A DNA stretch of 37,262 nucleotides from Microbacterium resistens NBRC 103078 (GTDB lineage Bacteria > Actinomycetota > Actinomycetes > Actinomycetales > Microbacteriaceae), in the NCBI RefSeq assembly GCF_001552355.1, contig NZ_BCRA01000028.1:1-37262 (forward strand), given 5' to 3'. The notes beneath the pieces were generated by a model that worked only from the letters and a program-made list of their open reading frames with translations, was not told the origin of the DNA and searched no databases. Below are positions 8,793-17,366 of the stretch, one piece after another. Every line of letters begins with the position of its first letter. The stretch's first letter is position 1. A program made the position numbers and the translations under genes.

Positions 8793-10178
8793 ATGGCCGA
8801 ACAGTCCCGCCTCGACAAGGTCATCAGCCTCGCCCGCCACCGTGGGTTCGTCTTCCAAGCGGGGGAGATCTACGGAGGATCCCGGAGCGCGTGGGACTAC
8901 GGCCCCCTCGGCACGGAGCTGAAGGAGAACATCCGGCGCCAGTGGTGGCAGACGTTCGTCCGCGGCCGCGGCGACATGGTGGGCCTGGACTCCAGCATCA
9001 TCCTCCCGAAGCGCGTGTGGGAGGCCTCCGGACACGTCGAGACGTTCACCGACCCGCTCGTGGAGTGCCTCCACTGCCACAAGCGCTTCCGCGCGGACAA
9101 CCTCGTCGAGGACTTCGAGGCCCGTAAGGGCCGCACCGCCGAGGGCGGACTGGCCGAGGTGCCGTGCCCGAACTGCGGGACCAAGGGGCAGTACACCGAG
9201 CCCAAGGCGTTCTCCGGCCTCGTCAAGACCTACCTCGGCGTCGTGGACGACGAGTCCGGCATGTACTACCTGCGCCCGGAGACCGCGCAGGGCATCTTCG
9301 TGAACTTCGCCAACGTGCTGACCGCCAGCCGCAAGAAGCCGCCGTTCGGCATCGGGCAGGTCGGCAAGGCGTTCCGCAACGAGATCACCCCCGGCAACTT
9401 CATCTTCCGCACGCGCGAGTTCGAGCAGATGGAGATCGAGTACTTCACCCCTCCGGCCGAGGCGCAGGAGTGGTTCGAGCACTGGGTGGAGAAGTGCTGG
9501 GACTGGTTCGTCGACCTCGGCGTGGATCCCGACAACATGCGCCGCTATGACGTCCCGGAGGAGGACAGGGCGCACTACTCGGCCGGCACGATCGACGTCG
9601 AGTACCGCTTCGGGTTCCCGGGCAAGGAGTGGGGCGAGCTCATGGGCGTCGCCAACCGGACCGACTACGACCTCAACCGTCACTCCGAGGTGTCCGGCCA
9701 GAGCCTGACGTACTTCGACCAGGCCTCCGGCGAGCGGTACACCCCGTACGTGATCGAGCCGTCCTTCGGCCTCACCCGCGCGATGATGGCGTTCCTCGTG
9801 GACGCCTACCGCGAGGAGGAGGTTCCGAACGCGAAGGGCGGGACGGACGTGCGGACGGTGCTGAAGCTCGACCCGCGGCTGGCGCCCATCAAGGTCGCCG
9901 TTCTTCCGCTGTCGCGCAACGAGAAGCTCTCGCCGCTGGCGCGCGAGGTCGCCGACGACCTGCGGGGGCACTGGGTGATCGACTTCGACGACGCCGGGGC
10001 GATCGGCCGTCGCTACCGTCGCCAGGACGAGATCGGGACGCCGTACTGCGTCACCATCGACTTCGACTCGCTGGAGGACCGCGCGGTCACCGTGCGCGAC
10101 CGCGACACGATGGCGCAGGAGCGCGTGGCGCTGGACCAGCTCGACGCGTACCTCGCGGAGCGCCTGCGCGGCGCCTGA
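8793..10178 (+). CDS. glyQS: Glycine--tRNA ligase, single-chain dimeric type
   Basis: A 461-residue class II aminoacyl-tRNA synthetase that charges tRNA-Gly. Motif 1 region: [22 protein letters not shown] near the N-terminus. A zinc-ribbon-like insertion has Cys92 and Cys95 (CLHC) and Cys125 and Cys128 (CPNC). Motif 2 lies in [31 protein letters not shown]; motif 3 is in [14 protein letters not shown]. The anticodon-binding domain fills the last 110 residues. Length and order match the alpha2-type bacterial/eukaryotic enzyme rather than the alpha2beta2 GlyQ/GlyS pair. There is no T-box leader in the short upstream gap. A long hairpin follows the stop. Confidence 0.97.
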   Translation: MAEQSRLDKVISLARHRGFVFQAGEIYGGSRSAWDYGPLGTELKENIRRQWWQTFVRGRGDMVGLDSSIILPKRVWEASGHVETFTDPLVECLHCHKRFRADNLVEDFEARKGRTAEGGLAEVPCPNCGTKGQYTEPKAFSGLVKTYLGVVDDESGMYYLRPETAQGIFVNFANVLTASRKKPPFGIGQVGKAFRNEITPGNFIFRTREFEQMEIEYFTPPAEAQEWFEHWVEKCWDWFVDLGVDPDNMRRYDVPEEDRAHYSAGTIDVEYRFGFPGKEWGELMGVANRTDYDLNRHSEVSGQSLTYFDQASGERYTPYVIEPSFGLTRAMMAFLVDAYREEEVPNAKGGTDVRTVLKLDPRLAPIKVAVLPLSRNEKLSPLAREVADDLRGHWVIDFDDAGAIGRRYRRQDEIGTPYCVTIDFDSLEDRAVTVRDRDTMAQERVALDQLDAYLAERLRGA

Positions 10179-10185
10179 TCCCTTC

Positions 10186-10225
10186 CGCGGAGCCCCGGTT
10201 CAGACGTCTGGACCGGGGCTCCGCG
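10186..10225 (+). terminator. 40-nt near-perfect hairpin after glyQS
   Basis: Two 20-nt arms (left arm beginning CGCGGAGCCCCGGT, right arm ending ACCGGGGCTCCGCG) are fully complementary except for one G-U pair and meet at a CAGAC/GTCTG centre. It begins 7 nt after the glyQS stop, so it is most likely its terminator. There is no T-tract. The next gene starts 35 nt downstream. Confidence 0.7.
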
Positions 10226-10260
10226 ATGACCGCCGCGCCGCCGCATGGGACGATGGCTGC

Positions 10261-11076
10261 GTGGAGACGACGACCTTCGCCGCGACCGACGGCTTCCCGC
10301 ACCCGGCCCTGATCGGTGTCACGGACGCCGACCGAACCCTCGCGATCCAGGGCGACCCGCACCAGGTGCTTCCGCTGGCCTCGGTGACCAAGCCGCTCAC
10401 GGCCTGGGGAGCGCTCGTGGCGATCGACCACGGTCTCCTGGACTTCGACGACCCGGCCGGGCCCGAGGGATCGACGGTGCTCCATCTGCTCGATCACACC
10501 AGCGGCCTGCCGTTCGAGGGAGACGATCCGCAGCGCGCACCGGGGGAGCGCCGCATCTACTCCAACGTGGGATTCGACCTCCTGGCGGACGTCGTCGCCG
10601 AGGCCGCGGGCATGCCCTTCGCCGAGTGGATGGCCCGCGAGGTGGTCGCGCCGCTCGGGATGACGGAGACGGACGTGACCGGTCGCCCCTCCGCCGGGGC
10701 GCGTTCCTCCATCACGGATCTGCTCGTCTTCGGCCGCGAGGTGCTGCGCCCCACGCTCATCCCGGCCGAGCTCCGCGACTTGGCGCTGCGGGTGTCGCGC
10801 GAGGGGCTGCCCGGGCTCGTGCCCGGATACGGCTCGTATCCGGACAACCAGTGGGGTCTCGGGTTCGAGCGCAAGGGTGTGAAGTCCCCGCACTGGCTGG
10901 CCGACTCCTTCCCGCCGGAGACCGCCGGCCACTTCGGCGCGCAGGGGAGCTTCCTCTTCGTCGACCGGTCCCGGGACCTGGCCGCCGCGTTCCTGTCCGG
11001 CGTGCCGTTCGGAGAGGACCACAAGCGGATCTGGCCCGCCCTCACCGAGGAGATCGCCGCCCGCTACGGCGGGTGA
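10261..11076 (+). CDS. Serine hydrolase, class C beta-lactamase/penicillin-binding-protein fold
   Basis: A 271-residue protein of the Beta-lactamase (AmpC-type) family. The nucleophile motif SxxK is intact at Ser41-Val-Thr-Lys44 in PLASVTKPL. The second motif YxN is at Tyr100-Ser-Asn102 in RRIYSNVGFDLLADVV. The helix HLLDHTSGLPFEG is the usual leucine-rich element before it. A HFGAQGSFLFVD stretch in the last quarter occupies the place of the KTG/HTG triad. It is shorter than typical AmpC enzymes and lacks a signal peptide, so a cytoplasmic esterase or peptidase role is more likely than antibiotic resistance. It starts with GTG at 10261. The next gene begins 4 nt after its stop. Confidence 0.87.
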   Translation: METTTFAATDGFPHPALIGVTDADRTLAIQGDPHQVLPLASVTKPLTAWGALVAIDHGLLDFDDPAGPEGSTVLHLLDHTSGLPFEGDDPQRAPGERRIYSNVGFDLLADVVAEAAGMPFAEWMAREVVAPLGMTETDVTGRPSAGARSSITDLLVFGREVLRPTLIPAELRDLALRVSREGLPGLVPGYGSYPDNQWGLGFERKGVKSPHWLADSFPPETAGHFGAQGSFLFVDRSRDLAAAFLSGVPFGEDHKRIWPALTEEIAARYGG

Positions 11077-11080
11077 TGTC

Positions 11081-11728
11081 GTGGGCGACGACGACGGACG
11101 AGGGACGGTGACGAACGAGGATCCGGACGCCCGTTCCCGGCGCCGCACCTGGGTGGCCGGCGGCCTGCTTCTCGTCCTGTCCGCGGTCGTGGCCCTGGTC
11201 GCGCGCGGTCCTCTCGCCGGGATCCACCTCGCGAAGGACGCGCTGTGGGCGCTCGGAGTCCTGGTCCTGGTCATCGGCCTGGGTCGGGCGGGAAGCCTCA
11301 CGGCGCGCCGGCCGGTCGCAACCCTCCTGGTGATCCTTCAGGTCGTGCTCGCGAGCCCCTGGGCGGCTCGCTTCGTCTCCGGGTTCGTTCTCGACGATCC
11401 CGCCAACCCGCACGCCGAGGAATCCTCGTGGAAGAGCATCGTCTTCCCGTATCAGGTGGTGCTGGCCGTGCTGACGGTCGTCGTGGTCCTGTTGATCGGC
11501 ATCATCCGGGCGTGGCCACGCTTCTGGAGTTGGGCACCGGCCGGTGGTCTGGTCGTCTGGGTCGTCGTTCTCGCCGCCGGATTCCTGTCTCCGGTGACGG
11601 ACTCCGGGCTGCTCGGGTTCGCCCTCGTCTTCCTCCCGCCGGTTTTGACGGCGCTGCTCGGGGGGATCGCGATCGTGCTCGGGCTGCGTGCCGCTCCCGC
11701 GTCGCGCCCGCGTGTTCTCGACGCCTGA
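11081..11728 (+). CDS. Small multi-pass membrane protein of unknown function
   Basis: A 215-residue protein with a hydrophilic, charged N-terminus of about 22 residues and six likely membrane helices: two N-terminal, one around VATLLVILQVVLASPWAARFVSG, one around VVLAVLTVVVVLLIGII, and two near the end. An extracytoplasmic acidic loop (LDDPANPHAEESSWKS) lies in the middle. I do not recognise a family. The GTG at 11081 is 4 nt after the upstream stop, suggesting translational coupling; an in-frame GTG at 11108 is an alternative start. A 103-bp repeat element follows 21 nt after the stop. Confidence 0.7.
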   Translation: MGDDDGRGTVTNEDPDARSRRRTWVAGGLLLVLSAVVALVARGPLAGIHLAKDALWALGVLVLVIGLGRAGSLTARRPVATLLVILQVVLASPWAARFVSGFVLDDPANPHAEESSWKSIVFPYQVVLAVLTVVVVLLIGIIRAWPRFWSWAPAGGLVVWVVVLAAGFLSPVTDSGLLGFALVFLPPVLTALLGGIAIVLGLRAAPASRPRVLDA

Positions 11729-11749
11729 CACGTCGGACGCATCCCACCC

Positions 11750-11852
11750 CGCGCCGAAACCCCCTCTGCGCGCCGAAACCCCTCCTGAAACGCGCGATTC
11801 CGAGGGGGTCTCGGCGGCCAGGAGGGGTTTCGACGGAAGTGCGACGGGAACC
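11750..11852. repeat. 103-bp repeat, copy 1 (phased direct/inverted motif element)
   Basis: Copy 1 of a 103-bp sequence found again at 12689-12791 with one difference (C at 11771, T at 12710). Inside, CGCCGAAACCCC occurs at 11752 and again exactly 19 nt later at 11771. Inverted versions end at 11816 (GAGGGGGTCTCGGCG) and 19 nt later at 11835 (AGGAGGGGTTTCGACG). The inner pair CGAAACCCCTCCTG / CAGGAGGGGTTTCG is a perfect 14-bp inverted repeat, so the RNA would fold strongly. It sits 21 nt after a stop codon. Confidence 0.9.
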
Positions 11853-12041
11853 GGAGAGCCGGGACGGGTCCGGGGCGGCAATTTCTCCTGCACAACGACG
11901 CAACGGCGGGGCTTGTCCACGGTCTCCGTGACATCGCCATCATCGTGAGGGCGGGACGCGTACTTTGCCTGAGAAGGAGACGGTCATGATCGCCTGCGGA
12001 CGGCGCCCGCGGTCCTCCGGCCTATCCCGAAGGGAGGGCAT
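11853..12041. other. Gap before vapBC2 with no visible gene
   Basis: This is the rest of the 315-bp gap between the membrane protein and the second toxin-antitoxin pair. It should hold the vapBC2 promoter, but I could not assign -35 and -10 boxes with confidence. A frame opening at TTG 11965 runs into the toxin frame across the antitoxin gene and is not considered coding. Confidence 0.4.
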
Positions 12042-12062
12042 GCATGCATACTGTAAGCATGC
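12042..12062. promoter_or_regulatory. Palindromic operator overlapping the vapB2 start
   Basis: Arms GCATGCATAC (12042-12051) and GTAAGCATGC (12053-12062) flank a central T and match at 9 of 10 positions. The palindrome covers both candidate start codons of the antitoxin (12044 and 12059). This is a likely autoregulatory site for the ribbon-helix-helix antitoxin. Confidence 0.55.
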
Positions 12063-12289
12063 CGAACGTACTGATCAGGAACCTCGACTCGGCGGTGCAC
12101 TCCGTGCTGTTGGCACGGGCCGAGGCGCGTGGACAATCGCTGCAGCAGTACTTGACGGCGGAGCTGACCGAGATGGCGGCGACGCCGACAATGGCCGAAC
12201 TGCTCGCAGAGTTCTCTCAGCGCCCGCCGCAGCACGTTCCGCGCGAGGCGATCATCAAGGCGATTCACGATGGCAGACACGGTCGATGA
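12044..12289 (+). CDS. vapB: FitA/VapB-type antitoxin (vapBC2)
   Basis: An 81-residue antitoxin. MPNVLIRNLDSAVHSVLLARAEARGQSLQQYLTAELTEMA is a classical ribbon-helix-helix of the FitA/VapB group (strand VLIRNL, then helices ending in SLQQYLTAEL). The tail (LAEFSQRPPQHVPREAIIKAIHDGRHGR) would wrap the toxin. AGGGAGG lies 5 nt before ATG 12044, which favours that start. Homologues of this type usually begin at MPNVLIRN, which corresponds to ATG 12059. Both starts lie inside the palindrome. The stop overlaps the toxin start by 4 bp (ATGA). Confidence 0.85.
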   Translation: MHTVSMPNVLIRNLDSAVHSVLLARAEARGQSLQQYLTAELTEMAATPTMAELLAEFSQRPPQHVPREAIIKAIHDGRHGR

Positions 12290-12678
12290 TCGTCATCGAT
12301 TCGTCGGTCGTCGTCGAGTTGATCACTGAACTGGGCTCCACTCCCGCGTTGCACGCTCGCCTGCTCGGGGAACGCCTGATCGCACCCGATCTGCTGCCTC
12401 TTGAGGTCGCATCGGCATTGCGCGGCCTGAATCTGGGCGGCCACCTCACCGATCATGCAGTGGGCATCGCCGCCGCCGATTTTGCTCGTCTGCCGATCGG
12501 ACTGCACCCTTCCCTCCCGCTTGTTCCGCGTGTCCTCGCCCTCCGGCAGAACTTCTCCGCCTATGACGCGAGCTACATCGCGCTCGCGGAGACGTTCCGA
12601 TGTCCGCTGCTGACACTCGACGGGCGACTGGCAAACGCGGCTCGCGAACATTCCGTCATCGAGATCGCGGCGGAGTAA
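12286..12678 (+). CDS. vapC: VapC-type PIN-domain ribonuclease toxin (vapBC2)
   Basis: A 130-residue PIN domain. Acidic residues: Asp5 in MIVIDSSVVVELI, Glu in LLPLEVASALRGL, Asp in SAYDASYIALAE and Asp in LTLDGRLANAA. All four expected metal-site positions are filled, so it is probably an active Mg-dependent RNase toxin. It is translationally coupled to the antitoxin. The sequence is clearly different from the PIN toxin at 6272, so the two pairs are not recent duplicates. The module is enclosed by two nearly identical 103-bp repeats, the second beginning 10 nt after this stop codon. Confidence 0.9.
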   Translation: MIVIDSSVVVELITELGSTPALHARLLGERLIAPDLLPLEVASALRGLNLGGHLTDHAVGIAAADFARLPIGLHPSLPLVPRVLALRQNFSAYDASYIALAETFRCPLLTLDGRLANAAREHSVIEIAAE

Positions 12679-12688
12679 CGCGCCACCT

Positions 12689-12791
12689 CGCGCCGAAACC
12701 CCCTCTGCGTGCCGAAACCCCTCCTGAAACGCGCGATTCCGAGGGGGTCTCGGCGGCCAGGAGGGGTTTCGACGGAAGTGCGACGGGAACC
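12689..12791. repeat. 103-bp repeat, copy 2 (phased direct/inverted motif element)
   Basis: Identical to 11750-11852 except at 12710. It lies between the convergent vapC2 and alpha-mannosidase genes, 10 nt after one stop and 15 nt before the other, so its hairpins could end transcription from both sides. With copy 1 it brackets the vapBC2 module; the offset between copies is 939 bp. Confidence 0.9.
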
Positions 12792-12806
12792 AGGGACGGT
12801 GAGCCG

Positions 12807-15800
12807 TCAGGAGCGGGAGATGCGGAGCGTCCTGACCTCGAACGGGCGAAGGTTCAGCGCGCCGCCGGTGCGGGGCTCGTCGAGCTCGTCCTCGATCAGG
12901 GTCACCTCGCGGATCCCGTCGTGGGGGAAGCCGACCTCGACCTCGCCGGTCGTGCGTCGTCCGAGCGACTCGTACACGCGGACGATCACGTCCCCGGAGC
13001 GGTCGTCCGCGAGCTTGACGCTCGAGACGACGATCCCCGGGCCGGTCACCCGGACGAGGGGCTCGACCTCGTCCGCTCCGCGCACCTCGGTGGGCAGCGC
13101 GTTCATCCGGATGCCCTCGGCGGTGGCGATCGCCGCGTCGGCGCCGACGACCAGGCCGACCTCGATCTCGTGGGACCCGTGGTCGGTCTCGGGATCGGGG
13201 AAACGCGGGGCGCGCAGCAGCGACAGGCGGACCGTCGTGGTGACGTCGTCGCCCTCGACCTCGCGGCTCGTGTCGTAGCCGTAGATCGAGTCGTTCACGA
13301 GCGCGACGCCGAAGTCCTCCTCCTGCGCCAGCACGAAGCGGTGCATGGACGTCTCGAACTTCGCCGCCTCCCAGCTCGTGTTCACATGCGTGGCCCGGCG
13401 CTGGAACCCGAACTGCGTCTCCGCCAGCGTCTCGCGCGCGAACACGTCCAGCGGGAACGCGAGCTTCAGGAGCTTCTCGGTCTCGTGCCAATCGATGTCG
13501 TTGCGCAGCAGGACGGTCCGCGATCCCGGCTGCAGCACGATCGTCTGGGTCAGCCGCGACTCCGAGAACGCCCGCTCCACGACCACCACGGCGGCGCCGC
13601 CCTCCACCGAGGCAGAGATCGAGGACACCCCGGTGAGGTCCTCGACGCGGTTGCGGTAGTACCGGTCGATGTCCCACGCGTCCCACATGTTCGGGAAGTC
13701 CTGGTGGAGCTGGAACAGGTTCGCTGGCCGGCCCGCGGGGATCGCGTCGCGCCCGCTCGCGCGGTCCACCGCGGAGGTGATGAGCCCCTCGGCGGACACG
13801 AGGATCGACACCAGCTCGTTCTCCAGGCGGAAGCCGCCGTCCTCCTCGGTCAGCGTGGCCGCCGCATCCGACGCATCGACGGCGGCGGCGCCGAGCGCCA
13901 CGGCTCCGGCGCCGAGACCGACCGAGGTCGGCGTGAAGCGAATGCGCCGATCGCCCTCGCCAGCGAGAGCACGCCGTGCGGCGTCGGAGATCCCGCGGGC
14001 ATCGTCCAGCACGCCGCCGAGCACCTCGACGGCCTCGCGGTGCACCCAGGCGATGGAGGTGCCGGGGAGGATGTCGTGGAACTCGTGCAGCAGGACCAGC
14101 TGCCACAGCCGGTCCAGCTCGTCGTGGGGATAGGGCGTCCCGCGGCGCACGGCGGCGGTCGCCGCCCACAGCTCCGCCTCGATCAGCGCCTGCTCCGCCC
14201 AGCGGTGCAGGGCCTTCGTCGCGTGCTGGCTGGTGAGGGTGCCGCGATGCAGCTCCAGGTACAGCTCCCCGACCCAGACGGCGGGATCCGGCAGCTCGGC
14301 CTTGGCGTCGTCGAAGAAGTCGTCCGGGTGCTTCCACTCCACCCGCGCGGCGCCCTCCAGGGACGCCATGCGCGCGGCCTTGCCGGTCATCTCGCGGGTC
14401 GTGCCCCCGCCGCCGTCGCCCCAGCCGACCGGGGCGATCGACATGGTCGCGACGCGGTTCTCCTTGAACTGGCGCGACGCCTTGGCGACCTCCATCCCGC
14501 TCAGCTGCGAGTTGTAGGTGTCCATCGGCGGGAAGTGCGTGAAGATGCGGGACCCGTCGATTCCCTCCCAGTCGAACGTGTGGTGCGGGAAGACGTTGCG
14601 CTGGTTCCAGGAGATCTTCTGCGTGAAGAACCACTCGAAGCCGGCCCGGCGCATGAGCTGCGGGAGGGCGGGGAGTAGCCGAAGCTGTCCGGGAGCCAGA
14701 CGCCGCGCGAGCGGATTCCGAACTCGCGCTCGAAGAAGCGCTGCCCGTGGGAGAACTGGCGCACGAGCGACTCGCCCGTGGGCATCACGGTGTCCGACTC
14801 CACCCACATGCCGCCCAGCGGCAGGAAGCGTCCCTCGGCCACGGCGTCCTTGATTCGGGCGAAGACCTCGGGCCGGTGCTCCTTGACCCAGGCGTACTGC
14901 TGCGCGCTGGACATCCCGTAGCGGAACTCCGGCTCCTCCTCCAGGAGCGTCGTCATGGAGGAGGTGGTGCGGGCGACCTTGCGGATGGTCTCGCGAACGG
15001 GCCACAGCCACGCCGAGTCGATGTGCGCGTGCCCGACGGCGGCGATCCGGTGCGCGCTGGCGTCGGCCGGCGACTCCAGCGCCGGGGCCAACCGCGCGCG
15101 GGCGTCCGCGGCGGTGTCGGTGATCCGCTGCAGGTCGAGGACGTCCAGGGCGTCGTCGAGGGCCTGGAGGATCCGCATGCGCCGCGGCGAGGTCTCCGGA
15201 AGCTCCGCCTGCAGCTCCAGCAGGACCTCCACGTCGAGCGCGAGCTCGAACACCTCGGACTCGAAGATGGCGAGATCCATGTGGCGGATCCGGTACAGCG
15301 GCTCGGGCGAGGAGGTGCGGATGTCGCCCTCCTGGGTGGGGAGGAAGGGGTGGTAGTCGAGGAGCACGGGGTTCGACGCCCCCTCCAGGAACAGCTCGAC
15401 CGACTCGCCGCCCTCCGCGGCGGGGACCACGGGCACCCACTGGTTGCGGGGGTTGAGGCTCTTGACCGGCACCGGCTCGCCGTCCGCGCCTCGGCGGTAC
15501 ACGAGCGCCTCGCACTGGAAGCCGGTCATGTTCACGTCGAAGCCGAGGTCGATCACGGCCTCGACCCGCCGACCGGCCCATTCGGCGGGGACCTCGCCGC
15601 GGACGCGGAACCAGGTGGTGCCCCACGCGGGTCCCCACTGCTGTCCCGCCGCGAACGGCTCGTAGTCCAGCCCGAGGCCGTCGGCCGGCGCGATCGGCTC
15701 GCCGGGGAGGGCATGGGCGGAGATCTCGAGCGGCACCCGCGCGGAGTGGATCGCCGGGCGGATGCGCTCCGTCAGGACGCGGTTCGCGCGGCCGACGGTC

Positions 15801-15820
15801 AGCGAGGTCTCTTCGTGCAT
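12807..15820 (-). pseudogene. GH38 alpha-mannosidase, interrupted by a 1-nt frameshift
   Basis: Two frames together encode a complete family 38 alpha-mannosidase of about 1004 residues, which releases alpha-linked mannose from glycans. The first frame (from ATG 15820) holds the N-terminal jelly-roll-like domain, the zinc ligands in GHAHIDSAWLW (His264, His266, Asp268) and the nucleophile Asp378 in VWLPDSFGYS. Right after YSP the reading must move to another frame, which continues ALPQLMRRAGFEWFFTQKISWNQ and the C-terminal beta domains to the stop at 12807. Restoring one base at about 14668-14670 (CCCCGCCC read as CCCCGGCCC on the coding strand) makes one open frame with a whole number of codons. 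Either this is a real mutation, which would remove most of the enzyme, or a sequencing error in a GC run. AAGGAG precedes the start. It is divergent from lacI, with an operator between them. Confidence 0.9.
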
Positions 15821-15898
15821 GGAGGCGCTCCTTCGCGGTGCCAGAATGTGGGGAACGTCCGGACATCGTATTCCGTCCGGCCGGGAGTTCCGAGAGGA

Positions 15899-15914
15899 AC
15901 TAAAACGATCTAGT
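15899..15914. promoter_or_regulatory. LacI-type operator between the GH38 gene and lacI
   Basis: ACTAAAACGATCTAGT is an imperfect palindrome around a central CG, the usual form of LacI/GalR-family sites. It matches 15 of 16 bases of the reverse complement of the site at 18897-18912. It lies 11 nt upstream of the lacI ATG and 78 nt upstream of the mannosidase ATG, so it could repress both genes. Confidence 0.7.
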
Positions 15915-15925
15915 ACGGTGAGTCT

Positions 15926-16948
15926 ATGTCACGGGCGAAGCGCGTCACCATCGCGGACATCGCGCGCCTGGCGGGAGTGTCCCCCGGCGCGGTGTCCTTC
16001 GCGCTCAACGGGCGCCCGGGTGTGAGCGAGCAGACGCGCCAACGGATCCTCGACATCGCCGAGGCGCACCAGTGGCAGCCCAGCTCCGCGGCGCGGGCCC
16101 TCGTCGGCTCGCGCGCCGGGGTCGTCGGGTTCGCGGTCAACCGCCCGGCCCGCACGCTCGGCACGGAGGCGTTCTTCACCGACCTCATCGCCGGCGTCCA
16201 GTCGGCGCTGGGCGCGCGGCGGATGTCGATGCAGATGGTCCTCGTGTCCTCGATCGAGGAGGAGATGGCGACCTACCGGCGCTGGCGCAGCGCGAACCAG
16301 GTCGACGGGGTCATCGTGATCGACCCGCACGACGACGATCCGCGACTGACGTTGCTGACGGAGCTCCCGCTCCCCGCGGTCGTGATCGGATCCCGTCCGT
16401 CGGCGGCGGACGAGCCCGCGGCCATCTGGCTCGACGACCGCCGCGCCGCGCACAGCCTGTTCGACTACCTCGCCGCGCTCGGGCACTCCCGCATCGCGTA
16501 CGTGTCGGGCCCGGGGGAGTTCCAGCACACGCGGATGCGCGCCGAGGTGCTCGGCGAGCTGTCCGCGCGCGGGGTGGCCGGCGAGACGCTGGTGACGGAC
16601 TTCTCGCCGGCGGCGGCCACCTCGGCGACCCGGGCGCTGCTGAGCCGCGCCGAGCGGCCGACCGCGATCGTGTACGACAACGACGTGATGGCGATCGCCG
16701 GCCTTCGCGTCGCGCAGGAGATGGACGTCGCGGTGCCGAGCGTCCTGTCCCTGGCGTCCTTCGACGACTCGGTGGTGACGGGGCTCGTGCACCCGTCGAT
16801 CACCTGCCTGACCCGCGACACCTTCGCGCTCGGGGAGGGCGCGGCGGAGTTCCTGCTGGAGCAGATCGAGACGCCTGAGGTCCTTCCCGCCCGCTCGGGC
16901 CCGCTTCCGGAGCTCACGATCCGCGAGAGCACCGCCGCCCCCCGCTGA
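15926..16948 (+). CDS. LacI-family transcriptional regulator of the glycan locus
   Basis: A 340-residue LacI/GalR regulator. The N-terminal helix-turn-helix (VTIADIARLAGVSPGAVSFA, then LNGRPGVSEQTRQRILDIAE) spans residues 7-50; the hinge helix includes SSAARAL. The rest is the periplasmic-binding-like effector domain, with GLRVAQEMDVAVPSVLSLASFDD near the C-terminus where family members usually have a P-x-D-hydrophobic-S-x-x-x-F-D-D motif. By context the effector is a mannose- or N-acetylglucosamine-containing oligosaccharide. Near-identical palindromes upstream of this gene and upstream of the ABC transporter suggest it controls both and itself. The Shine-Dalgarno site is weak (GGTGAG). Confidence 0.95.
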   Translation: MSRAKRVTIADIARLAGVSPGAVSFALNGRPGVSEQTRQRILDIAEAHQWQPSSAARALVGSRAGVVGFAVNRPARTLGTEAFFTDLIAGVQSALGARRMSMQMVLVSSIEEEMATYRRWRSANQVDGVIVIDPHDDDPRLTLLTELPLPAVVIGSRPSAADEPAAIWLDDRRAAHSLFDYLAALGHSRIAYVSGPGEFQHTRMRAEVLGELSARGVAGETLVTDFSPAAATSATRALLSRAERPTAIVYDNDVMAIAGLRVAQEMDVAVPSVLSLASFDDSVVTGLVHPSITCLTRDTFALGEGAAEFLLEQIETPEVLPARSGPLPELTIRESTAAPR

Positions 16949-17243
16949 TCCCGGTCCGCCCCTTCATGCGGAGGATCGCTCTTCGTGCGGAGGTTCGCGC
17001 TTCGTGCGGACGGATCCTGCGCTGTTCTCGGCGGGAAGCGTGCATCTCCGCATCAGGCGTCCGGTGTACCGCCCGTCGCGCGGAGAACCACCGTTGGTTC
17101 GGCGTGCCGCCCGTCGCGCGGAGAACCCCGCTTCGCGCGGACGGGTCCTGCGCTGTTCTCCGCGGGAGGCGCGGATCTCCGCATCCGGTGTCCGGTGTTT
17201 CTCCCGTCCTTTCGCGACCCGTGGGCCTGAGGATGTCCGGGAC

Positions 17244-17308
17244 GCGGAGAAGTGCCCCTGATACGGACGGATATCGCGCTGGCGTCCGTGTGAAGCGCAC
17301 TTCTCCGC
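17244..17308. repeat. Nested hairpin inside the intergenic repeat block
   Basis: GCGGAGAAGTGC (17244-17255) and GCACTTCTCCGC (17297-17308) form a perfect 12-bp stem. Inside it ACGGACG (17263-17269) and CGTCCGT (17283-17289) form a second 7-bp stem. Confidence 0.75.
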
Positions 17309-17366
17309 CGGCGCCGGACGGCTCCGCCCGAAGCGCGGATCTCCGCACGAAGCGCGGATCTCCGCC

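Noticed and set aside
10261..11076. An antibiotic-resistance beta-lactamase
   Set aside because: SxxK and YxN are present, but there is no export signal and the length is short for AmpC, so resistance cannot be claimed.
11965..12285. Upstream extension of vapC2 from TTG 11965
   Set aside because: It would cover the antitoxin gene in another frame, and the PIN domain begins exactly at ATG 12286.
11750..12791. An insertion sequence or composite transposon defined by the 103-bp repeats
   Set aside because: No transposase is encoded between or beside the copies, and I could not identify flanking target-site duplications.
16985..17230. Small open frames inside the repeat block
   Set aside because: Products are Arg/Ser-rich, repeat-derived and differ in every frame; no ribosome site or domain.
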